A program made the position numbers and the translations under genes. From an uncultured Prevotellaceae bacterium (GTDB taxonomy: Bacteria > Bacteroidota > Bacteroidia > Bacteroidales > Muribaculaceae), in assembly GCA_900317325.1 (NCBI GenBank), contig ONGE01000002.1:186001-250000 (forward strand): a stretch of DNA of 64,000 nucleotides. The letters are read 5' to 3'. The notes under the pieces are model-generated. The model had not been told where the DNA came from, made no database searches, and was given only the letters and a program-made list of their open reading frames with translations. Of the stretch, positions 1-8,404 are shown piece by piece; the first letter of the stretch is position 1, and each line of letters starts with the position of its first letter.

Positions 1-928
1 CGGCCATGGCGATATGGTCGAACGGGGTGCCGAACTGTACCATGCTGTCGGCAAAACTGCCGTTCACACGTCGCTCGTTCTCGAGGGCTGCGATGTCGAT
101 GTCGGCGATGGACATCTGCGGCTCGGTGGTGAAGCGTTCACCCTCGGCCAGCATCTTGCCGTTCTCGGCGATGACGGCATTGCCGCCAAACACGAGGTCG
201 GTCGTCGATTCGCCGTAGCCACACGAGGCATAGACGTAGGCAGCGATGCAGTGAGCGCTCTGGTGCTTGATCAAATCCATCAGGTAGGTGTGCTTGCCGA
301 TGAGTTCATTGCTTGCCGACAGGTTCACAATCACATTGGCACCATTGATGGCAGCGATGCTGCTGGGCGGTGCCGGAACCCACAGGTCCTCACAGATTTC
401 GACGGCGACACGGGCACGTCCGGCCTCAAATATCATGTGGGTGCCGAAGGGCACCTCCTCGCCGCCCACCACGATAGAGCTCTTGCCGGCGATGGCGGTG
501 ATGTTGCTCGTGGTGAACCACCGTTTCTCGTAAAACTCCTTGTAGTTAGGGATATAGGTCTTGGGAATCACCCACAATTCTCCACCGTTGATCACCACGG
601 CACAGTTGAACAGGTGGCCGTTGGAACGCAAGGGCGCTCCTACCACGACCATGACCGGTGTGCTCCTGTAGTGGTCACACAAGGCGACAACAGCCTGCTC
701 GGCAGCGTCCAGCAACAGCTCGTTGCCAAACAAGTCGGCACAGGTGTAACCCGTGACACACAGCTCGGGCATCACCACGATGTGGGCTCCCGCTTTCACG
801 GCCTTGTCCACACCCTCGATAATGCTTGACAAATTGTTGTCGACATCGGCCACATTCACTCGTGGCACAACGGCTGCCACACGCACAAAACCGTAGTCAT
901 TCACCGTTTTATTGCTATCTTTTGCCAT
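1..928 (-). CDS. nadE: NAD+ synthetase (glutamine-hydrolysing), 5' part
   Basis: The 309 visible residues form a nitrilase-fold glutaminase domain, the N-terminal half of glutamine-dependent NAD+ synthetase; the synthetase half lies beyond the left edge. The enzyme makes NAD from deamido-NAD, ATP and glutamine in the cytosol. Visible signatures are the catalytic Glu in VVMPELCVTGYTCADL, the Lys region IPKTYIPNYKEFYEKRWF, and the nucleophile Cys in VAVEICEDLWVP followed by NLSASNE. The ATG at 928 follows an A/G-rich leader (AGAAGTGAAGGAT). The gene is partial only because the window ends. The domain assignment is secure. A lone amidohydrolase is less likely because the EICEDLW arrangement is typical of NadE. 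Confidence 0.93.
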   Translation of the reverse strand, partial: MAKDSNKTVNDYGFVRVAAVVPRVNVADVDNNLSSIIEGVDKAVKAGAHIVVMPELCVTGYTCADLFGNELLLDAAEQAVVALCDHYRSTPVMVVVGAPLRSNGHLFNCAVVINGGELWVIPKTYIPNYKEFYEKRWFTTSNITAIAGKSSIVVGGEEVPFGTHMIFEAGRARVAVEICEDLWVPAPPSSIAAINGANVIVNLSASNELIGKHTYLMDLIKHQSAHCIAAYVYASCGYGESTTDLVFGGNAVIAENGKMLAEGERFTTEPQMSIADIDIAALENERRVNGSFADSMVQFGTPFDHIAMA

Positions 929-1298
929 ATCCTTCACTTCTTTTCATGAGTTTAACTTGCAAAGTTAAGCATATTCATTGAATTTCGGTCAATTTAGGAG
1001 CTACATTTTTGCGGTGAAAATAAACGTTTGCCACCGTTTTAATGCCAGCCTGCTCATACTCACTTCCTGAAGTCCTCATAGCCTGAAGAAAACCGATGGC
1101 AAGAACGCTTCTCATCACATTACGGAAGTCACTACCGAAAATAATAGTATTTAAGCCAATCATTCATTATTTTTTACCTTTTTCTTTTAAAAACACCGAA
1201 TTTTGACTTATTTTGCAACATATTCAAAAGAATACCTAATTATCAGCCCGGAAAAGGCATCATATTATTAATTATTTAATTTCTAAACATTCATCATT
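929..1298. other. Intergenic region between divergent nadE and lipoprotein gene
   Basis: This 370-nt AT-rich stretch separates two divergent genes. Apart from the candidate nadE promoter at its left end I see no RNA gene or convincing coding sequence. A 62-codon minus-strand frame (975-1163) has no recognisable content or leader and was not called. No clean TAnnTTTG box was found for the rightward gene. Confidence 0.5.
960..992 (-). promoter_or_regulatory. Possible Bacteroidetes promoter for nadE
   Basis: On the minus strand TAACTTTG (967-960) fits the -7 consensus TAnnTTTG. A TTG at 992-990 lies 22 nt upstream, slightly more than the usual 19-21. Confidence 0.35.
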
Positions 1299-1742
1299 AT
1301 GGAACGCAAATCATTATGTTTGATCATGGGCTTGCTGTTGCTTGTTGCAACCCTTGCCTCGCTGAGTTCGTGCTCGTCATCCGACGATGAACCGGTACCG
1401 ACCACCGTCAGCTACTATCTGGCCATTGAATCCAGTGAACTCCTCGGTTTATCAGAAGAGGAATTGAACGGCTCCAATCTCCCGCCATCGAGGCATAACG
1501 CCTATGTGACAATCATCAAGATGCGCAGGGCGCTCAGGAAAGAATTCCCGAAGCCGCAACTGCAAGCCAACGATGCTCGTGTGATTGCCATCTGCGACTC
1601 ATGCTTCCGCGAGAGCATCTACTGTGGCTCTCATGGTGCGACATTGTGCACCCTGAGGCTGATACGCACCCAAAACCATGGCGAGCGTGTGGTGAAGAGC
1701 AAGCAATTGAAGTTTTACAAATTCATCGAGATCAGCATCTGA
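1299..1742 (+). CDS. Small lipoprotein, GYY family, copy 1
   Basis: A 147-residue protein of unknown function with a lipoprotein signal: positive N-terminus, Leu-rich core and lipobox ending LSSC at about residue 25, followed by acidic SSDDE. The mature part shares a pattern with the proteins at 1932 and 3015: a YYLAIESS-like strand after the lipobox linker, an I.KMRRAL..EFPKPQ block, an acidic DDA/NDARVIAICD helix, and a C-terminal LRLIRTQNHGERVVKS..LKFYKF block. It is therefore one of three local paralogues, the most divergent of them, and lacks the GDDA signature (QANDA instead). It is probably anchored in the outer or inner membrane facing the periplasm or surface. No enzyme motif is visible. 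Confidence 0.75.
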   Translation: MERKSLCLIMGLLLLVATLASLSSCSSSDDEPVPTTVSYYLAIESSELLGLSEEELNGSNLPPSRHNAYVTIIKMRRALRKEFPKPQLQANDARVIAICDSCFRESIYCGSHGATLCTLRLIRTQNHGERVVKSKQLKFYKFIEISI

Positions 1743-1864
1743 TAACATCGGTTCCAGGCTTCATCCCGTTGATTGCTCAGTCGGCAACATCCAGGTGCTG
1801 GCCCAGGGGAATGGGAGCACTGGTGAAACGGTGTGGCGATGAAAGCATTTTTAACCGCTCATGC

Positions 1865-1895
1865 TTGGAAATGTCGTTTTAACTTTTTATCTTTG
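1865..1895 (+). promoter_or_regulatory. Bacteroidetes-type promoter for lipoprotein copy 2
   Basis: TTG at 1865-1867 and TATCTTTG at 1888-1895 are separated by 20 nt, an exact fit to the -33/-7 consensus. The start codon is 37 nt downstream of the -7 box. Confidence 0.6.
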
Positions 1896-1931
1896 CGACA
1901 TCATATCATTTACAAGTAATCTCCCACTCCT

Positions 1932-2408
1932 ATGGCCAACATCAACCGACATCTATTTATATCGTTGCGGGGGCTACTCCTTGCAGTGGCACTCGTCATG
2001 CCGCAGGTGCTCCTCACCTCATGTGGTAGTGACGAACCCGACTGGCTTATCGGCTACTACATGACCATTGACTCACAAGTGAGGCTTAGCCTCCATGAGA
2101 GCGACGACGAGAGCCAGGGAACATCGGCCTCACCTGTTGAGGACGTGCTGTCGACCACCATTGTGCGCATGAGAACGGCCCTTCACGACGCCTATCCCGT
2201 CAACAATTATCAGGGTGATGACGCGGGTGTCATTACGGCGCTCGACAACATCTATTACGCATACAAGTCGATGTATGGCGTCGACGAGAAAAACACGGTG
2301 TGTGTCGTCAAACTCTATCGCGCCTCGATGGACGGTGAAATTGTCGTGAAGAGCACTGCGTTGAAGACCTATCATTTCGGCGCAAGGCCCCCCGGTTTCG
2401 AGGAATAA
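1932..2408 (+). CDS. Small lipoprotein, GYY family, copy 2
   Basis: A 158-residue lipoprotein; the signal peptide ends in LLTSC at about residue 31 and is followed by GSDEPDW. The mature domain starts IGYYMTIDSQV and contains TTIVRMRTALHDAYP, GDDAGVITALDNIYYAYKSMYG and a C-terminal block VCVVKLYRASMDGEIVVKS..LKTYHF. These elements align with the protein at 3015 (GYYIEVE, PITMMREVTKTAYP, GDDDAVIKACDELYQRYNEMY, LLHLVRADLSGDIVKHS) and more loosely with the one at 1299. Function is unknown. It has its own promoter, so the three copies are probably independent transcription units. I do not recognise a named family. Confidence 0.78.
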   Translation: MANINRHLFISLRGLLLAVALVMPQVLLTSCGSDEPDWLIGYYMTIDSQVRLSLHESDDESQGTSASPVEDVLSTTIVRMRTALHDAYPVNNYQGDDAGVITALDNIYYAYKSMYGVDEKNTVCVVKLYRASMDGEIVVKSTALKTYHFGARPPGFEE

Positions 2409-2438
2409 GCTCCCGGACAATTATTTCAGGAGACATTC

Positions 2439-2469
2439 TTGCAGAATCCAATTTCTTGCACTACCTTTG
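2439..2469 (+). promoter_or_regulatory. Bacteroidetes-type promoter for dockerin-like mini-protein
   Basis: TTG at 2439-2441 and TACCTTTG at 2462-2469 are separated by 20 nt. The ATG at 2501 lies 31 nt further on, which selects that start over an upstream in-frame ATG at 2456. Confidence 0.6.
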
Positions 2470-2500
2470 CCAAAGAATAACAATTAAAATACAAACGACT

Positions 2501-2848
2501 ATGAAGAAAATCTTTACGCTAATTATCTGTGTTGTTGCACTTTGCCCGATGGCAAAAGCCGACAATAATGCACTCATCGACAGGTGCATCAACTTCATCC
2601 TGAATGCTGGCTGCCCCAGCACGACCTTGATGGCAACCAACCTTGATGCCAACAACGACGGCGCCATCAACATCACCGATGTTACAACACTCGTCAACAA
2701 CGAGCAGAACGGCAACCAGCCTCGTCCCATGAGAGTGAAAAAGTCATCGGTCAACGAGCTGATTCAGACGACCCTCAACAGCAAGGAGTCATCTCCTAAC
2801 ATCAAAGATGTGACCAAGGCCATCAACGAGGAGAGAGACAACGAGTAA
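2501..2848 (+). CDS. Secreted mini-protein with dockerin-like EF-hand
   Basis: A 115-residue protein with a Sec signal peptide (MKKIFTLIICVVALCPMAKA, probable cut near residue 20). The core holds one clear dockerin I/EF-hand-like repeat: NLDANNDGAINITDVTTLVN, with Asp/Asn ligands spaced as in a calcium loop followed by a short helix. A second, weaker unit may be SSPNIKDVTKAINEE near the C-terminus. The N-terminal region LIDRCINFILNAG is helical and of unknown role. The upstream ATG at 2456 would place start codon and residues before the promoter, so 2501 was chosen. It sits between two paralogous lipoproteins; a shared surface function is possible but inferred only from position. Confidence 0.72.
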   Translation: MKKIFTLIICVVALCPMAKADNNALIDRCINFILNAGCPSTTLMATNLDANNDGAINITDVTTLVNNEQNGNQPRPMRVKKSSVNELIQTTLNSKESSPNIKDVTKAINEERDNE

Positions 2849-2897
2849 GAGAACTGCTCAAGGCTTTTGATGCCTCAAGCGTCATAGACCCATACGA

Positions 2898-2930
2898 CAC
2901 ATGGCCACGATGCCAAATCGGGCCATGTTG
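2898..2930 (+). terminator. Hairpin after the mini-protein gene
   Basis: ACATGGCC pairs with GGCCATGT, with an inner CGAT/ATCG stem and a 5-nt loop. There is no strong T-run, so termination is uncertain. Confidence 0.4.
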
Positions 2931-3014
2931 TTGTGTCTTAATACAAAGTCTGCCGTCAAGCGGCAAGATCATTAATTGAGTTTTTTACACGACACAAACA
3001 GATTCGCCAGTATT

Positions 3015-3443
3015 ATGCGACAACGACACAATCTCCTGTGGGGCATCCTGTTAATGCTGCTCGCCACCATCACAGTGCTCACATCATGCGGCAAAGACGA
3101 CGAGCCCGACATGACCATCGGCTACTACATCGAAGTCGAGGAAGGATTCCTGGTTAACGGCACCGAAGATCATACCGACCGTTACTACAATCCCATCACC
3201 ATGATGAGAGAAGTCACCAAAACGGCTTATCCCAAGAACACCGCCAGCGGCGATGACGATGCCGTCATCAAGGCCTGTGACGAGTTGTACCAGCGTTATA
3301 ACGAAATGTATACCGGAAAAGCCGAACACCTGACTTGCCTCTTGCACCTGGTGCGCGCCGATTTATCTGGCGACATCGTCAAGCACAGCGAGCGTATCCG
3401 GACCTACAACTTCGATATCAATCCCATCGACAACGAGGATTGA
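3015..3443 (+). CDS. Small lipoprotein, GYY family, copy 3
   Basis: A 142-residue lipoprotein, third member of the local family. The lipobox is VLTSC, followed by GKDDEPDMTIGYYIEVE. A TTG-initiated extension to 2976 is possible, but the ATG at 3015 gives a normal signal peptide (MRQRHNLLWGILLMLLATITVLTSC). Shared blocks with the 1932 product are GYY strand, I.MMREVTKTAYPKN, GDDDAVIKACDELYQRYNEMY and a C-terminal RADLSGDIVKHSERIRTYNF. The function is unknown and no catalytic motif is visible. It is followed by a strong terminator, so it ends the transcription unit converging on mutY. Confidence 0.75.
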   Translation: MRQRHNLLWGILLMLLATITVLTSCGKDDEPDMTIGYYIEVEEGFLVNGTEDHTDRYYNPITMMREVTKTAYPKNTASGDDDAVIKACDELYQRYNEMYTGKAEHLTCLLHLVRADLSGDIVKHSERIRTYNFDINPIDNED

Positions 3444-3464
3444 CATCATCGTCACATCACACAG

Positions 3465-3505
3465 CAAACGAGGACGTGCAACTGGGCACGTCCTCGTTTG
3501 TTTTC
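3465..3505 (+). terminator. Strong intrinsic terminator
   Basis: A perfect 15-bp stem (3465-3479 with 3486-3500), 6-nt loop AACTGG and TTTTC tail on the plus strand. It lies between lipoprotein copy 3 and the convergent mutY. Confidence 0.85.
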
Positions 3506-3526
3506 TGGCTTAGGCTATGCTGTTTG

Positions 3527-4546
3527 TCAATCCGGCGATGAGGCGGGCAGCAGTTCCAGCAGCCTGATGACAAGGCGCGGCAGGGCATAGTCATCGAGGT
3601 TGCGTTCATCTATCCACTGGTATCCCTCGGCAAGTTCGGGACGCTCATCGGGCTCGGCCAGGTAAAAGTCGGCCAGCAGCACACGATGGGTGAGCACATG
3701 CTTCACTCCGCTGGCCAGCAACGTGAGCGGGCAGCCCAGGTCGGGCAACGGGGCATCCTCGATGAACAGGGGTTCCCACAGGCCTTGCCAGATATCGCCC
3801 TTAGGACGACGGCGCAGGGCCACCATCCCCTGATGCCGAATGTAGATATAGGAAAAACGGCGTTCCCTCACCTTGAGCTTCTTTTCCTTGACAGGCAGGC
3901 ACTCAACACGGCCCGTGCGCAGGGCCTCACACGTCTCGGCTACAGGGCAGTCCATGCAACGGGGTGAACGTGGTGTGCACCAGGTGGCTCCAAAGTCCAT
4001 CAGCGCCTGATTGAACGTCCCTGCTTCGCCAGCGGGCAACAGTTCCTGGGCCAACGCCTCGAAGGTGTGCTTACCTCGCGTGGTGTTGATGGGCACATCG
4101 ATACCGTAGTGGCGGGCCAGAACACGATAGACGTTGCCGTCAACGGCTGCGGCAGGCAGATTGAACGCCATCGAGCCCACGGCTGCGGCGGTGTAATCCC
4201 CCACCCCCTTCAAAGCCCGCAGCCCCTCGATGGTGCGCGGGAAACCGCCTTGCTCTACAATCTGGCGGGCGGCGGCGTGCAGGTTGCGGGCGCGGCTGTA
4301 ATATCCAAGCCCTTGCCAAAGCCGCAGCACCTCGTCCTCGCTGGCAGCGGCCAAAGCCTCGACCGTCGGGAATCGTTTCATGAAGCGGTGCCAGTAATCG
4401 GTTCCCTGGTCGATGCGAGTCTGCTGCAGGATGACCTCACTCACCCAGATGCCGTAGGGGTCACCGATGCCTCGCCAGGGCAATTCGCGACCATACTGTG
4501 CGAACCACCTCAACAACGACGCTGTAAACGATGACTGTACCATCAT
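3527..4546 (-). CDS. mutY: A/G-specific adenine glycosylase MutY
   Basis: A 339-residue base-excision repair enzyme that removes adenine opposite 8-oxoguanine. All key residues are visible: catalytic Glu37 in VSEVILQQTR, helix-hairpin-helix ALKGVGDYTAAAV (111-123), catalytic Asp136 in AVDGNVYRV, and the [4Fe-4S] ligands Cys190, Cys197, Cys200 and Cys206 (C-x6-C-x2-C-x5-C). The C-terminal third resembles the NUDIX-like 8-oxoG recognition domain. Length is normal for the family. Two adjacent ATGs (4546, 4543) are possible starts. It stands 41 nt downstream of the LRR gene on the same strand, though the functions are unrelated. Confidence 0.96.
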   Translation of the reverse strand: MMVQSSFTASLLRWFAQYGRELPWRGIGDPYGIWVSEVILQQTRIDQGTDYWHRFMKRFPTVEALAAASEDEVLRLWQGLGYYSRARNLHAAARQIVEQGGFPRTIEGLRALKGVGDYTAAAVGSMAFNLPAAAVDGNVYRVLARHYGIDVPINTTRGKHTFEALAQELLPAGEAGTFNQALMDFGATWCTPRSPRCMDCPVAETCEALRTGRVECLPVKEKKLKVRERRFSYIYIRHQGMVALRRRPKGDIWQGLWEPLFIEDAPLPDLGCPLTLLASGVKHVLTHRVLLADFYLAEPDERPELAEGYQWIDERNLDDYALPRLVIRLLELLPASSPD

Positions 4547-4587
4547 GATTCTCTAAATCGGGACAAAAGGACGTCCCCGGTCCCCCA

Positions 4588-6429
4588 TTATTCGAGGGGA
4601 AGGACAGTTTTGAAGTTTTTCCAGTTCTTGGTACTATGATAGGCGTTGACCGAGGTCACGGGGACATAGAGTTCCACCTTGTTATTGCTCACACCATCGA
4701 GCTTGGGCGGCAGGACAGCGTGGCACTCGATGCGGGACAGGCTCTTGCACTTCTCAGCGACTTTCTTGCCCACCTCGGTGATGGTCTCGGGGAGGATGAG
4801 CGTGGTGATGGCCGTCTCGCGCAGGGCGTTGTCGCCCAGGTAACGCAAACCCTTGCCCAAGTCTATCTCAATGAGCGACGTGCAGTCGCGGAAGGCCTCT
4901 TTATCTATAGTCACACACACGTCGGGCACCTGCATGCTTGTCAGACCCTTGCAGTTCTTGAAGGCTCGTTCGCCGATGGTGACCAGCCTTCCGGGCAATT
5001 CCAGCGATGTCAAGGGGCAGTTCTCGAAGGCCTCCTTGTTGATAGTCGTCAACATAGCCGGCAGAGCGATATGGGTCAAGGCCTTGCAATTCTTGAAGGC
5101 ATGCTCGCCGATGGTGTTGATATCGGACGACAGTTCAACCGAGGTCAATGCCGAACAGCTCTCGAAGGCCGATTGCGGCACGATGCCCAGATTATCGGCA
5201 ATCACCGACTCCAGCGCTTTGCAATCCTGAAATGCCTTTTTGCCCAAAGTTGTGACATTGGTCAAGTCCACCCGCTGCAGGCGGCCGCAGCCGTAGAATG
5301 CCGCTTCGCCGACCGACTTGACGCTGGCGGGGATGCTCACGGTCCTGAGTTGCGTACTCTCGTAGAAAGCCGAGGCGGCAATATGCGTCACACCATCGGG
5401 GAGACTGACGTCAGACAGTTGTGAGTAGGCGAAAGCATTCCAGCCGATCTCCTCCACCCCGTCGGGGACCATGAAGCCTCCGGTGCGGGCGGCAGGGCAG
5501 CACAGCAGCACGCTGCCAGTGTTGTCATAGAGCACACCGTCCTCGTAGGTATAGTAGCGGCTACCTCTATCCACGGTGATTTCCTCAAGTTTCTTCATCC
5601 GTCCCAGGTTATTGTCAACAATCTGGGTTGAAGCGGGCAGGTGAAGTTGAGTGATGGACGTTTCATCAAAGGCCTCAGCCCCAAGTACCTGCAAATCTGA
5701 GGGCAATGAGACGCGCTTCAAACCAGTGCCCTTGAACGCTCTCTTGCCAATCTCGGCGAGCGAGTACGGCAGGTTGATGCTGGTCAACCTGGAACACCCG
5801 TCGAAACACTCCTCACCAATGGTTTCAATGCCGTCAGGGAGGGTAATGTATTCCAGCCTGTAGCAGCCGTCGAAGGCATTATCACCCAACGACCTCACGC
5901 TCGGTGGCATGATGACCTCTTCCAGATCGCTGCATCCACGCAGGGCATCGTCGCCGATGCGCTTGGTGCGTTCAGGCAACACGATGGAGCGCAGGTTGCT
6001 GCAGTGGGACAAGGCATCGCCCAGCACGTCGTGCTCACCGCTGCTGCCGAACAATCCCCTGGAGCCAGCACTCATGATGCGTGCGCGCTCCAGCTCCAAG
6101 TCCAGATAATTATCTATCTTGCGGTCACGGTCATCGACACACCGCGAGCGTTTACACAGCTTCTTGATGAACTCAAAGTCCTTGGAATCCATGGGGCCAT
6201 CGATGCGCAAGAGACGCACACGGTCCATCATGTTGGCGGGCATCTTCTCCTCGAGCGTACCAGCGTTGTTGAGACGCAGTTCCACCACGTCGCCGTGAGT
6301 ATTGGCACGGCTGTAACGATCATTGTAGCGCTTGTCGCCACGACGGCCGTACTGCGCGCTGGCAGGCATCACAGTCACCGCAACAAGCAGCAAGGCCAAT
6401 GCCCATTTCAAGAATTGTCTGTATTTCAT
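4588..6429 (-). CDS. BspA-like leucine-rich repeat surface protein
   Basis: A 613-residue exported protein. A signal peptide (MKYRQFLKWALALLLVAVTVMPASAQ) is followed by a basic YGRRGDKRYNDRYSR segment and then about twenty LRR_5 / Treponema-type repeats of about 23 residues (pattern IG..AF..C..L..I.LP..v). The repeats run from about residue 130 to 590. Such proteins in Bacteroidetes and Treponema mediate adhesion to host matrix, or are of unknown role. No sorting tail is obvious: the protein ends in a strand VNAYHSTKNWKNFKTVLP. A consensus promoter lies just upstream, so it is transcribed independently, possibly reading into mutY. Confidence 0.88.
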   Translation of the reverse strand: MKYRQFLKWALALLLVAVTVMPASAQYGRRGDKRYNDRYSRANTHGDVVELRLNNAGTLEEKMPANMMDRVRLLRIDGPMDSKDFEFIKKLCKRSRCVDDRDRKIDNYLDLELERARIMSAGSRGLFGSSGEHDVLGDALSHCSNLRSIVLPERTKRIGDDALRGCSDLEEVIMPPSVRSLGDNAFDGCYRLEYITLPDGIETIGEECFDGCSRLTSINLPYSLAEIGKRAFKGTGLKRVSLPSDLQVLGAEAFDETSITQLHLPASTQIVDNNLGRMKKLEEITVDRGSRYYTYEDGVLYDNTGSVLLCCPAARTGGFMVPDGVEEIGWNAFAYSQLSDVSLPDGVTHIAASAFYESTQLRTVSIPASVKSVGEAAFYGCGRLQRVDLTNVTTLGKKAFQDCKALESVIADNLGIVPQSAFESCSALTSVELSSDINTIGEHAFKNCKALTHIALPAMLTTINKEAFENCPLTSLELPGRLVTIGERAFKNCKGLTSMQVPDVCVTIDKEAFRDCTSLIEIDLGKGLRYLGDNALRETAITTLILPETITEVGKKVAEKCKSLSRIECHAVLPPKLDGVSNNKVELYVPVTSVNAYHSTKNWKNFKTVLPLE

Positions 6430-6456
6430 ATTCTGTTACTATTGGTTTATCGACTG

Positions 6457-6488
6457 CAAATTTAGAAATTCTCACCGACAGGTGCAAA
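6457..6488 (-). promoter_or_regulatory. Bacteroidetes-type promoter for the LRR gene
   Basis: On the minus strand TTTG (6488-6485) and TAAATTTG (6464-6457) are separated by exactly 20 nt. The ATG at 6429 lies 27 nt downstream. Confidence 0.65.
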
Positions 6489-6556
6489 TCATCGGTTGTT
6501 CCTTTTAGTGAATCTCCTGCCCTGCTGATGAATGATCCGTTCCGTGACTATAAAAT

Positions 6557-6588
6557 CAGCCCCCGTTGCAAGAACTGAACGGGGGCTG
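6557..6588 (-). terminator. Intrinsic terminator of the secreted-protein gene
   Basis: Perfect 11-bp stem CAGCCCCCGTT/AACGGGGGCTG with a 10-nt loop. On the minus strand the stem is followed by ATTTTATAG, fitting termination of the gene ending at 6609. Confidence 0.75.
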
Positions 6589-6608
6589 TTGCTGTTTGTC
6601 TAGTCAAG

Positions 6609-8192
6609 TTACTTGACAAGAATCTTGCGGCCGTCGCTGGTCACATAGATGCCGCGAGTCAACTTGGCGGCATCGACACGGCGACCCATCAGGTCGTAGT
6701 ACTCGACTGCACGGTTGTCATCGGCAGCAATCGTCGAAATGCCGGTCACGGTGAGGTCATACCAACCAATCTCGCTCTCGTTCATCTCATCTCCGCCGAA
6801 ATAGACGCTCTGCACACCGATGCGCTGGATGTCCTGGCCAATGAAGTAAACCACAACCAACTGACCACCCATCAGGATGTTCATGTCATCGTTGAAGCTG
6901 TAGGGAATTATGGTCTCGTCCTGCTCAAAGCCGTAGATGTCGGCCCAGAAGGTGTAAGGCTCGGGACCCTCACCGTAGTCGCAGAAGAGGCGATAACCCA
7001 ATCGGTCGGTCAGCAACGGCTTGCCTTCAACATCAACAACGGGGATGTCAAGCACCAGGAAGCCCAGGTCCTCATCGTCGTAATACTCATAATACAGCAC
7101 CGAGGGATCGGCGGGAACAGCGGGTTCGTCAAGCACGGGCGTCAGCTTGACACTGCCCAGCAAATCATACCAACTCACTTCCATGTCGTTGTCACAGATG
7201 GCATACCAATTTTGGGCAACAAAAGCACCGGTCTCGGGATCCAGTGTCAGCGTGAACGGCGCGGCATCATTGGTCTCGGGCGCGCATCCCATGAAGTAGA
7301 GCGGATAAATCTCGCCAGCGAGAGTAAACGGGCCGAAGTACTGGCCGTTGTCAAATACATAGCTGTCGCCTTCACGATGGCCCTTCACCCAAGCCTTGGA
7401 CAGGTAGGAGCACAGGCCCTGCACATAGATGTCGTCACCGTCAAATCCCACCTTGGCACTGCCCATCAGGGGATCGCCTTCGAACCACGTGTCGCTATCC
7501 TCATAGTAGCCCATATAATAGCCTGTCAGCATATAGGACTGAGTCTCCAAGCCCTCGGGAACAACCACGGTTCCCAGGTCGGAGGTTATGGACATTTCGC
7601 TGTCATACTGGTAGTACCAGCCCAACTGGTCGGGATGGGCATTCTCGAGAATGTAGCACACCTGGTCCTGATTCAGGATGAGGACGTCGGCACGCTCATC
7701 ATAATCAAACACTGCATCGATGAGCTCATAGCCGTCGGTCAACGGCGTGACAGGATAGAAGTAGAGGTCGTAACCATAATACGAGCCGTAGTACTGCATG
7801 GGAAAGGTGACCTGGGTATGGTCCTCATTGAGTTCACCCTTGATCCAAGCCTCGGGCAGATAGGCACTGAATCCCTGCAGATACACGTCATCACCATCAA
7901 AGCCGATCTGCAACACGCGGTCTACAACTTCCCAACTAGAGCCGTCAAAGATGTAAGCATTCATGCGGTAACCGCGGGCCTCCATATCGGCAGGAGGTGT
8001 AACAGCTGCATCCTTCAGCTGAGGAGCAGCGTTTCTCAGCGAGGGAGAGAAATCAGCACGGGGCACGGTCATGGAGTGGCGCGCCTTGCCCTGGTCGGGC
8101 TTGGGCAACTTGATGTTTTGCACAGCATGTGCACTCACCGCCATCGACAAGACAGCAATAATAAGCAGAAGCAAATTCTTTTTCATAAACAT
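6609..8192 (-). CDS. Secreted protein with duplicated domain and sorting-like tail
   Basis: A 527-residue exported protein of unknown function. The signal peptide is MKKNLLLLIIAVLSMAVSAHA (the second Met, two codons in, is the likelier start). Two related units are visible: one around residues 72-200 (YRMNAYIFDGSSWEVVDRVLQ..FDGDDVYLQGFSAYLPEAWIKGE) and one around 222-345 (YMLTGYYMGYYEDSDTWFEGD..FDGDDIYVQGLCSYLSKAWVKGH). The end, AVEYYDLMGRRVD..KLTRGIYVTSDGRKILVK, resembles type A sorting tails of the type IX secretion system and the tail of the protein ending at 29545. The protein is acidic and rich in Tyr and Asp. The family is not recognised beyond this. Confidence 0.75.
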   Translation of the reverse strand: MFMKKNLLLLIIAVLSMAVSAHAVQNIKLPKPDQGKARHSMTVPRADFSPSLRNAAPQLKDAAVTPPADMEARGYRMNAYIFDGSSWEVVDRVLQIGFDGDDVYLQGFSAYLPEAWIKGELNEDHTQVTFPMQYYGSYYGYDLYFYPVTPLTDGYELIDAVFDYDERADVLILNQDQVCYILENAHPDQLGWYYQYDSEMSITSDLGTVVVPEGLETQSYMLTGYYMGYYEDSDTWFEGDPLMGSAKVGFDGDDIYVQGLCSYLSKAWVKGHREGDSYVFDNGQYFGPFTLAGEIYPLYFMGCAPETNDAAPFTLTLDPETGAFVAQNWYAICDNDMEVSWYDLLGSVKLTPVLDEPAVPADPSVLYYEYYDDEDLGFLVLDIPVVDVEGKPLLTDRLGYRLFCDYGEGPEPYTFWADIYGFEQDETIIPYSFNDDMNILMGGQLVVVYFIGQDIQRIGVQSVYFGGDEMNESEIGWYDLTVTGISTIAADDNRAVEYYDLMGRRVDAAKLTRGIYVTSDGRKILVK

Positions 8193-8231
8193 GAGAGATT
8201 AAAGAGTTAATATTATAAAAATGGCAACTCG

Positions 8232-8263
8232 CAAAGATACGCACAAACCTATCAGCCCACAAA
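8232..8263 (-). promoter_or_regulatory. Bacteroidetes-type promoter for the duplicated-domain gene
   Basis: Minus-strand TTTG (8263-8260), a 20-nt spacer and TATCTTTG (8239-8232). The start codon is about 40 nt downstream. Confidence 0.65.
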
Positions 8264-8404
8264 AAAAAGCACTAACTAATTCACTACCGAAAACAATAAT
8301 TTCAAGCAACATTTCAACCCTAACACCATAATCCTTAAAAAAAGCTGCAAACGCCGAGCGCCGGCCCTCTGCTGCAGCACAGGTTCAACGGAAATGATGA
8401 ATAG

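Noticed and set aside
975..1163. 62-codon minus-strand frame upstream of nadE
   Set aside because: No leader, no domain and AT-rich intergenic composition; overlaps the candidate nadE promoter region.
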